From Eledone cirrhosa (taxonomy: Eukaryota > Mollusca > Cephalopoda > Octopoda > Eledonidae), in NCBI GenBank assembly GCA_964016885.1, contig OZ024744.1, forward strand, positions 29,856,449 to 29,920,448: DNA of 64,000 nt. The letters are read 5' to 3'. The notes under the pieces are model-generated. The model searched no databases, had not been told where the DNA came from, and worked only from the letters and a program-made list of their open reading frames with translations. The number at the start of each line of letters is the position of its first letter. Within the stretch, counting starts at the first letter, position 1. Made by a program: the position numbers and the translations under genes. Positions 56,399 to 64,000 of this stretch are shown in pieces.

Positions 56399-59300
56399 AT
56401 GGCTATGCTAAGAGTAGGCTGTTTAAATGCGCGTGGCCTGGGCTCAACTTGGAAGCAAGCAATGCTTCTAAATGACCTCAGGTCATAACGTATAGATGTG
56501 ATGGTTATTTGCGAGGCCCGGATCAGCAACGTGCGACAGCTGGCCCCCACCTTTGATGACTTTGAGATGCACGCCTCTCTCTGTCAGCCGGAGATGGGGG
56601 TCGGGTTGTCGTTCTGCTGCAAAAACACCTGGGTCTCGCAACACAGACGGTACATCTGGACCTTGGCAGTGGTGATGGCGGAGCGTTTAGGTTGGGAGCC
56701 GTCTACGGCCCTTTCGGGTCAATGCGGCCGGACTTCTTCCATCGTCTGGAGACTTTTCTAGGTCCCCCACTAATAGCAAGGAGCTATTAGTGGGGGACCT
56801 AGAAAAGTCTCCAGACGATGGAAGAAGTCCGGCCGCATTGACCCGAAAGGGCCGTAGACAGCTACCAACCTAAACGCTCCGCCATCACCAGCTCCTTGCT
56901 ATTAGTGGGGGACTGGAATGGTATCCTAGAAACACGCTGGGACTACGTAGGGGCCTGTCCCGATAGAGAGGGGTGTAATAGCCTCAAAGGGTTAATCGGT
57001 CGATTTGACCTGGCCGATAGATATCGACTAGATTTTCCGACTGCGCCAACCTGGACTTGGACAAATCGTAGCGGAACATCTAGGTCGTACCTAGATAGGT
57101 TCTTAGTTAGAATTAAGGATAAGGACTTTTTAAGTTGTCCAAAAATGAGCATGGTTGGCTATTCAGACCACAAATCAGTGAGCTGCATGGTCAACCTTGA
57201 CAGAACGCATAGACAGGGACCCGGTTACTGGAAGCTCAACTTGTCCTTACCGGCAAGTAAGGCTTACAGTAACCGGATTAGCACTTTAGTTAAGGAGCGG
57301 TTGACGGACACCATCGTCAACAGCAGGTGGTGGGGATCTCTCAAAAGAGAGATTAGAGTAGTCTCTATAGAATTTAGTAAGGAGTTAGCCTCAAATAGAA
57401 ATAGGAAGGAAAGGGAGCTGGTAGATAGTGTAGAAGAGGCAATTAGAAGCGGCGACGTGGCCAGAGTGCTAGCGTCGAGAACGGCCCTGGGCCAGTTCTT
57501 CGACGCGAAACACGAAGGCTGCATCGTCCGAAGCAAAATACGTGCTCTGGGAAACGAGGGGACCAAAGCTGTTAGCTGGGCCCGCGTGACAGAAGCCAAA
57601 AGAGGGAGCAGATCCACTATCCGGTCTTTGCGAGACCAGGATGGACGGGTGCTCCTTGAACCTAAGCAGATGTGCGAGGCTTTTCAAAAGCACTTTGCCG
57701 GATTGTTCGGTCCATACCTCGACGGCCTGCCGCGTCTCTCGGACAGGGAGGCGAAGTCCTGCGAGGAGCCGATTTCAGCCGCTGAGATAGAGGACGTGCT
57801 AAGCCAATGCGGCAAACGCAAATCCCCGGGTCTCGATGGTCTTCCATACGAACTGTATCTAGCTATGTCGGACTTGTTCCCCGATCTCCTCGAGGCGGTC
57901 TACTGCAACTGGCAACAGAACGGGAGAATTCCCTGTGCTGTGACCAAGGGCGTAGTCACGCTAGTGAGGAAGGACGAGAACAAGGAAGACGATATAAATA
58001 ATTTCAGGCCCATAACTCTGCTAAATACAGAGTTACAGATTTTGGCCAAGGTGCTAGCAAAGAGGTTGGCGCTTGTCGTGGGAAACCTGGTGGGAGATGC
58101 GCAGACATGTGCTATCCCGTCCAGGTCCATCCACGACACCTTCACCTCATGCGATACATCATAGAGAGGGTTGGGAACGAACCCGGCTTTGGTGGGGCTC
58201 TGATCAACTTGGATCAATCTAAGGCGTTCGATTGGATCGACCATGGTTACCTGGATGCGGTGCTAGCGGTGGCAGTCTTCGGACCCGTTTACAGGGGCTG
58301 GATCAATGCCATGCACAGCAGCCGCATCTGCTCTAGGGTCAAGGTGAACGGCTACCTCTTGGAGCCGTTCGAAATCGCGCGGTCCATCCGACAAAGGTGC
58401 CCTCTCTCCTCCCTTCTGTATGTAATGACTCTAGAGCCACTGCTGCGGAAGTTGGAGTTGTTGCAGGGCATCCCTTTGGAACCGGGATTGCGGAAAGCGG
58501 TGTCGGCCTACGCCGACGACGTAACAGTAATGGTGTCGACGGCCTCGGAAATCGGGGCGATCGGCACCTTACTGGAGGAGTACGGAAGGTGTACAGGGGC
58601 TAAGCTGAACCGGGACAAGTCGATCGGTTTGCAACTCGGCACGTGGAGGGGCAGATCGATGCCCTCCGATGGCGTCGTCGGGCGCTGGACGGAGGGCCCG
58701 GTGAAGTTGCTCGGGGTCTGGTTCGGACCAGACCTCCAGGTGGAAAAGAACTGGGGTGAGGTAACGAACAGGGTGTTTGCACTGACCCAGAAGTGGGCCG
58801 AGTGCAAACTGTCCCTAAAAGGTCGGGCGGAGGTGGTGAACACTTATATAGCGTCCGTCATCTACTACCGCCTGACCGTCGTGCCTTGCCCTAGGGAAAC
58901 GCCCGCCAAAATGGAACGCGCACTCTTCCAATTCCTCTGGAAGAAGCGGGCTCCTATGGTGAGGAGATCCATCTGCTGTCAACACCCTTCGAAAGGAGGG
59001 CTGGGGATGCCGTGGCTAATGATGCGTAAACACGCATTAAGGCTACGGCACCTCCAGGTATTCCTCACCGGTCAACCGGTGTGGGCCCCGTTTGTGAGGC
59101 GAGCCTTTCCCAGACTCGTCTCACTCACCGAGCTGCAATCCTGGGTCAAGCAAAGACCGAGAAAGCTGGGCGCCTGGCACACCGAGTGTGCCCAGGCGCT
59201 CACGGCTCTCTGGCAGGCGGACCCGGCTGTCAATGCTACCGAGGGGCTCTTCCCGTTCGAGAAAGGCTCTACAGCCACGGGCGCCCGGTTAGGGACCCCG

Positions 59301-59718
59301 CCAAAAAGATCTGTCCCAGATGCGTGTGCGACGAGGAAACCGTTGCACACGCATTGGTACACTGCTCGGGCATTGCCAATCTGTCGAACAACTGCTGTCA
59401 AGGGTGGGACCGATCCGGTTGACCACCGAGTCTATTGTAACGATCAAGCCACCTCCCCTCTTCAAAAACGAAGGAGATGCGGTGTTTCTGTGCGTAATAG
59501 GTATGGCGAAAGAAGTTGTATGGTGGACGCGTCTGAAAGGACTGAGGTCAGACACCTTTCTCTCTGGCCAACAACTGGTCCGTTTCTTCCGATATCATTT
59601 CGGAAAAAGTATCAGGATGGAGAGAGAGGTGCTGCACCCCAGTCGTTTTTATGAAAGGTGGGTGAAAGTGGTGAGAATGGCCCGTGTGAATGGGCCTTCA
59701 CTCTACATCAGACTATAG
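56399..59718 (+). pseudogene. Tx1-like ORF2 (APE + RT), multiply broken
   Basis: Starts MAMLRVGCLNARGLGS, 24 bases after the ORF1 stop. Breaks, in order: TAA near 56487; frame loss after HASLCQPE near 56590; an inverted duplication (56670-56890); a one-base deletion near 58136; a 163-bp deletion at 59231-59235. APE motifs (GDWNGIL, SYLDRFLV, YSDHK) and RT motifs (LINLDQSKAFDWIDH, IRQRCPLSSLLY, SAYADDVTVM) survive. The C-terminal zinc-like block CPRCVCDEETVAHALVHC and the tail through YIRL are present in other frames. Some substitutions fall in motifs normally invariant, such as QGCP to QRCP. Confidence 0.87.
56670..56890. repeat. Near-perfect 108-bp inverted duplication inside LINE ORF2
   Basis: Arms at 56670-56777 and 56783-56890 are reverse complements with two mismatches, around the 5-base centre AAGGA. 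The normal LINE sequence resumes at 56891 with GCTCCTTGCTATTAGTGG, itself complementary to 56762-56784. About 20 bases of normal ORF2 (GGGACGTCCCG in copy 1) are replaced. The right arm reads the LINE backwards. Confidence 0.85.
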
Positions 59719-59740
59719 GTGAGGAAGATTAAAGACCAAG

Positions 59741-59808
59741 GGAGCACCCTCTCTCTGTGCTCCTGAGGAGAAGGGTTGCACACTTTGTTTGGGGGGTGTG
59801 TGCAACCC
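59741..59808 (+). other. Two hairpins in LINE 3' UTR
   Basis: GGAGCAC (59741-59747) pairs with GTGCTCC (59757-59763), and GGGTTGCACAC (59773-59783) pairs perfectly with GTGTGCAACCC (59798-59808). Successive stems in the 3' UTR may be the RT recognition structure; this is inferred by analogy with other LINEs. Confidence 0.55.
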
Positions 59809-59990
59809 CCCAAGGCGCCTCCTCCCTATTGAGGATATTGTTATAAAATTTATTTTGTTATATTTTATTTTATTTTTATACATTTATATCTTGTTATTGC
59901 CTCATCCATATTGAGGACGCCTTTGCATGTAAACTCCCCCCATTGTACTTGTCCCTCTTTTGATACCCTGGTGGCAAATAAAACGAAAGT

Positions 59991-61357
59991 TATCTTTCCC
60001 TCCATCCTTACTATCTATCCTCCCTTCCTTACTATCTTTCACTCCTTACTATCTATCCTCCCTTCCTTACTATCTTTCCTTCCCCCTTAATATATTTTCT
60101 TCCCTCCTTACTATCCTTCCTTCCTTCCTTCCTTCCTTCCTCCCTTCCTTCCTTCCTTCCTTCCTTCCTATCTTTCCCTCCTTCCTTACTATCTTTCCTT
60201 CCTTCCTTACTATCTTTCCTTCCCTCCTTACTATATTTCCTTCCCTCCTTACTATATTTCCTTCCTTACTATCTTTCCTTCCTTCCTTACTATATTTCCT
60301 TCCCTCCTTACTATATTTCCTTCCCCCTTACTATCTTTCCTTTCTTCCTTACTATCTTTCCTTCCTTCCTTACTATATTTCCTTCCTTACTATATTTCCT
60401 TCCTTCCTTACTATCTTTCCTTCCTTCCTTACTATCTTTCCTTCCCTCCTTACTATCTTTCCTTCCCTCCTTACTATATTTCCTTCCTTCCTTACTATAT
60501 TTCCTTCCTTCCTTACTATCTTTCCTTCCCTCCTTACTATCTTTCCTTCCTTTCTTACTATATTTCCTTCCTTTCTTACTATATTTCCTTCCTTCCTTAC
60601 TATATTTCCTTCCTTCCTTACTATCTTTCCTTCCTTCCTTACTATCTTTCCTTCCCTCCTTACTATCTTTCCTTCCTTCCTTACTATCTTTCCTTCCTTA
60701 CTATCTTTCCTTCCTTCCTTACTATCTTTCCTTCCTTCCTTACTATATTTCCTTCCTTCCTTACTATCTTTCCTTCCTTCCTTACTATATTTCCTTCCTT
60801 ACTATCTTTCCTTCCTTCCTTACTATCTTTCCTTCCTTCCTTACTATCTTTCCTTCCTTCCTTACTATATTTCCTTCCTTACTATATTTCCTTCCTTCCT
60901 TACTATATTTCCTTTCCCCTTACTATCTTTCCTTTCTTCCTTACTATCTTTTCTTCCTTCCTTACTATATTTTCTTCCTTACTATATTTCCTTCCTTCCT
61001 TACTATCTTTCCTTCCTTCCTTACTATATTTCCTTCCTTCCTTACTATCTTTCCTTCCTTCCTTACTATATTTCCTTCCTTACTATCTTTCCTTCCTTAC
61101 TATCTTTCCTTCCTTCCTTACTATCTTTCCTTCCTTACTATCTTTCCTTCCTTCTTTACTATATTTCCTTCCTTCCTTCCTTACTAAATTTCCTTCCTTT
61201 CTTACTATATTTCCTTCCTTCCTTACTATCTTTCCTTCCTTACTATATTTCCTTCCTTCCTTACTATATTTCCCTCCTTCCTTACTATATTTCCTTCCTT
61301 GCTATCTTTCCTTCCTTCCTTACTATATTTCCTTCCTTCCTTGCTATCTTTCCTTCC
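59991..61357. repeat. 17-bp pyrimidine satellite, block 3 (1.4 kb)
   Basis: The same unit again, more homogeneous than block 1, with a short pure (TTCC)n run near 60115-60170. It ends at CTTCTATCTCGCACTCAC. Confidence 0.95.
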
Positions 61358-61675
61358 TTCTATCTCGCACTCACACAGCTAAATATCTTTCCAATCTATT
61401 CACTATATATTACAAAACTCATACAATGTTTCTCAAGTGGTGCTTAGCTAGCGTTTAAGTAGTTACTTAAGAAAGGAGGAGGAGGAGGAGGAAGAAAAGA
61501 TGAAAATTATTCAATGAAAAAGATAAGATGAAATAAAAAAAAAAGGTAATAAACGCCGACTAATTTAAGTGAAGAGTTTTCCCACATTGGCAACATGGCC
61601 CCAACAAATATATGTGTGGGAGGAGTATTGTGGATCGAGTGGGCTTCACTTTCTAACTAAACATGGAGGAGCATT
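61358..61675. other. No gene recognised
   Basis: Unique-looking noncoding DNA with a short (GGA)n stretch near 61478-61493 and A-rich segments. Confidence 0.5.
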
Positions 61676-61850
61676 GGCGGTGTCGTTAGAACGTTCGATA
61701 AAAATTCTTTGCAGTGTTCGTTCCGGTTCTCTGCTCCCGGAGTTCAAATCCTGGCGAGGTCAACTTTGCCTTTTATTCCTTTGATATCGATGATAAAAAA
61801 AAAGTTCCTGTGCCAATCCAGAACAGGGGTCGATTCTTCATCTGCGCATA
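61676..61850 (+). mobile_element. tRNA-derived SINE, octopus OR-like
   Basis: Contains CTCCCGGAGTTCAAATCC (B-box region), then GGCGAGGTCAACTTTGCCTT, TTCCTTTGATATCGATGATA, AGTTCCTGTGCCAATCCAGA and CAGGGGTCGATTC. This is the same order as the SINE at 38200-38385, which shares the GCCGAGGT-like and TTGCCTTTCAT-like motifs. The head includes CGTTAGAACGTTCGATAAAA. Boundaries are approximate. Confidence 0.8.
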
Positions 61851-62125
61851 TTACTTTCTTACCTCATCGCTAAAACTTTCTTCTTTCACTGGAAAAAATC
61901 GGCTCCGTTCAGACCTGGAGAGGCGATAGTCTGTGTAGGTTTAGATTGCCTAAGATACGTCCCTAAGACTCAATCAGAATGTACGGGTCCTTATATACGC
62001 TTACACGGGGTCTTTATTGTACCATAGTAAGACATTTATAAACCAAAGGCATATCTCATCACTGATTCATTTTGTCTTTATATTTCTCCACTGAATATAT
62101 ATATCCTGATATATCCTGATGATTT

Positions 62126-62250
62126 CTCCCGAATGAAACAGTTCTAGTCCTGTAGAAGCCTTTTCTATATTAAATATCTATACTCTGCTTTGTATTAAGT
62201 ATCTTACTTACCGTGGTTACTCCCGCTTGAACCCGGGATAAACTTATATA
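62126..62250 (+). repeat. Second copy of the dispersed repeat at 34799-34930
   Basis: Begins TTTCTCCCGAATGAAACAGT and ends GAACCCGGGATAAACTTATA before a TA run, the same flanking context as the first copy. The sequence 61851-62125 between SINE and repeat has no recognised feature. Confidence 0.75.
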
Positions 62251-62355
62251 TATATTTATATATGAGGCTTGTTTGCATAATTGCAAACGAATCGAATATT
62301 GTTATTAATATTCGAAAAGTTCAGATTACATTTATTGTAGTCAGCCAAGTAGAGC

Positions 62356-62357
<2 letters not shown>

Positions 62358-62386
<29 letters not shown>

Positions 62387-62396
62387 TATATATATA

Positions 62397-62443
<47 letters not shown>

Positions 62444-62448
62444 TCGAG
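62358..62448. repeat. TA/TG/GA microsatellite cluster
   Basis: TA runs interrupted by TGTGTGTGTG and ending in GAGAGAGAGAGAG. Confidence 0.9.
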
Positions 62449-62539
62449 CTAGATCGATACAGATCGAACCTTCAGCATCACCACTCAATATATGCAATGA
62501 AGACATAACAAATCATCCTTTATATATATATATATATAC

Positions 62540-63410
62540 GGAAAAAATGAAACGAAATTTCATTTCTCACTCTTAGAACGGCTGTTACTTAAATATAAGT
62601 ATGTATACGTACATACATATATGTATACAGACGTACAGTAGTACGTATATATATATACATACATGCACACATATATATATGTATGTATGGATTCACCGAA
62701 CATTTATTATAATGCTCGGTGTGTTTGTAAACAAACATCCCGTATTGAGCCGTAGTGTCTAGCAACCATCGTTGCTCGTTTGTTCAACACTGACAAAGGA
62801 ACGCTGTACTAGTTTCAAGCTTATTAGCCATCGTCAGCAACGTATACCTTCCTGCCAGATGATACCTTCCTGCCATTATAATAAATGTTCGGTAAATCCA
62901 TACGTACATATATATATATGTGTGCATGTATGTATATATATACGTACTACTGTACGTCTGTATACATATATGTATGTACGTATACATACTTATATTTAAG
63001 TAACAGCCGTACTAAAAGTGAGAAATTAAATTTCGTTTCATATTTTCCGTGTTTATCGTTTTCTGTGCACCCGGCCGATTAACTCACTCGATATGCAAAT
63101 TAGGCTACTCAGCCGTTAATATGCATAAGGAAAGTATATACTTTCAGACGTTCAATCAAGTAATACGTTGCTGACGATAGCTAATAAGCTTGAAACTAGT
63201 ACAGCGTTCCTTTGTCAGTGTTGAACAAATGAGCAATGATAGTTGCTAGACACTGTACGGCTTAATACGGGATATTTGTTTACAAACACACCGAGCATTA
63301 TAATAAATGTTCTGTGAATCCATACGTACATATATATATGTGTGCATGTATGTATATATATATACATACTACTGTACGTCTGTATACATATATGTATGTA
63401 CGTATACATA

Positions 63411-63412
<2 letters not shown>
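62540..63412. mobile_element. Nested inverted-repeat (fold-back) structure with three arms
   Basis: Segment L (62540-62714) is the reverse complement of R1 (62874-63048) over about 170 bp with few differences. In addition, 63164-63412 is the reverse complement of about 62600-62847, covering part of L plus the spacer (TTGTAAACAAACAT, CTAGTTTCAAGCTTATTAG, CATCGTCAGCAACGTATA). One unit is thus present once forward, once in full inverted and once as an inverted partial. It is noncoding and rich in ATGTATACGTACAT-type palindromes. Confidence 0.72.

Positions 63413-63469
<57 letters not shown>
63413..63469. repeat. (TA)n microsatellite
   Basis: A 57-bp TA run directly after the third arm of the fold-back structure. 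Confidence 0.95.
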
Positions 63470-63473
<4 letters not shown>

Positions 63474-64000
63474 AAGTGAGTTTTTTTTTACAAATTGAAA
63501 AATAACCGAGGTGTCCTACACGAGTGAAAGTATAAAGAAAAAGAGATGAAATCGAAAATTTAACTGGAGTGTTATTTAAAAAAAAATATATATATTTATT
63601 TGGTTCCTTTACCGGTTTCGCGGTTCTTCTGCTTTTCAAAAGGTGAGTTGAGATGGAGGGTCTGTGGTTTTTCTCACATCTGGTTGGTCTCTGAATGTTA
63701 CTTGTTTTATATGGAAAAAGTGGCTCGAAATGCCAGGTTTTTCGAGAAGTAATTTGAACAAGTATCATTCAGAGACCAACATTTTGAAGACCTTGCGTAG
63801 TAGTGACTATGTCACTTACTTCTTTAAAAAAAAAACAAAGGGAGATAAGCTGACAGATCTGTTTCACACTGTTGGTGATCATCAGTGCTTAGCACTCGCC
63901 GATGTATACATCGATATTTCAGAGCACCAATCCTAATTATCTTTTTTTGCTGGACCGGCAATTGCTCTGTATAATCAGTTCCTGATTATTACTGGAATTC
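63470..64000. other. Noncoding edge region with a short fold-back
   Basis: GTTGGTCTCTGAATG at 63683 and its complement at about 63766-63780 form arms of 24 bp (one mismatch; 63683-63706 and 63757-63780) around a 50-base loop. A plus-strand frame of 90 codons (63664-63936) crosses this fold-back and contains a poly-Lys-coding A run. I do not recognise it and do not call it a gene. Confidence 0.45.

Larger units (their letters stand above)
54619..59990 (+). mobile_element. Tx1-like LINE, satellite-inserted family, copy 2, full span, inactive
   Basis: It spans from a 5' hairpin (54624-54651) to a 3' end with AATAAAACGAAAGT directly before satellite TATCTTTCCC. Inside are a 5' UTR, ORF1, ORF2 and a structured 3' UTR. 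ORF2 matches copy 1 closely. It carries many breaks, including a 108-bp inverted duplication and a 163-bp deletion. The 5' and 3' flanks are both satellite in the same register type (CTATCTTTC), consistent with insertion into the satellite. Confidence 0.88.

Noticed and set aside
60000..61447. 495-codon plus-strand frame
   Set aside because: Satellite artefact, as above.
61569..61929. Short plus-strand frames near 61.7 kb
   Set aside because: They overlap a tRNA-derived SINE.
63664..63936. 90-codon plus-strand frame near the right edge
   Set aside because: It crosses a fold-back and an A run, has no recognisable motif and no supporting context; left unannotated as a gene.

Overview
This is a gene-poor, repeat-saturated piece of an animal nuclear genome, most likely a cephalopod and probably octopus-like. 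The best evidence is three tRNA-derived SINEs of the kinds I recall from cephalopods (3185-3504 minus, 38200-38385 minus, 61676-61850 plus). They sit among very long TA, GA and TAA microsatellites, a 17-bp pyrimidine satellite, and Tx1-like and R4/Dong-like non-LTR retrotransposons. I see no host protein-coding gene, tRNA gene or rRNA gene. Every long open frame belongs to a retrotransposon or is an artefact of a stop-free simple repeat.

Layout. 1-6877: a deleted mariner element, a hairpin repeat in TA dinucleotides, a SINE, a chain of trinucleotide repeats, a GA tract and a 47-50 bp minisatellite of about 31 units. 6878-34693: the centrepiece, about 27.8 kb in which six LINE copies lie end to end and every outer edge and every junction is a (TAA)n tract. 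The order is Tx1-like (minus, 6936-12979), R4/Dong-like copy 1 (plus, 13009-18349), copy 2 (plus, 5'-truncated, 18411-21415), copy 3 (plus, full length, 21495-26374), a chimeric R4/Dong-like copy (plus, 26489-29838) and a second Tx1-like copy (minus, 29882-34636). The Tx1-like elements carry an APE endonuclease and the R4/Dong-like ones a C-terminal restriction-like endonuclease, so two unrelated nicking enzymes appear to use the same microsatellite, always in opposite orientations.

34694-39060: palindromes and small non-autonomous elements embedded in TA tracts, including a 661-bp element with perfect 72-bp terminal inverted repeats, a decayed RT fragment and a SINE. 39061-61357: a 17-bp satellite (13-bp variants occur) with higher-order duplications. 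It is interrupted by two copies of a second Tx1-like family (46739-50973 and 54619-59990), both in the same orientation. 61358-64000: SINE, dispersed repeats and a nested inverted-repeat structure.

The elements probably work as target-primed retrotransposons. Tx1-like ORF1 carries a CCHC zinc knuckle (likely RNA binding) and ORF2 carries APE plus RT. The R4/Dong-like single ORF carries an N-terminal DNA-binding-like segment, RT, a CCHC motif and RLE. R4/Dong-like copy 3 (22908-26300) is intact over 1130 codons and is the one plausible active source here. The other copies are truncated, frameshifted or interrupted by stops; copy 2 has an uninterrupted but 5'-truncated frame.
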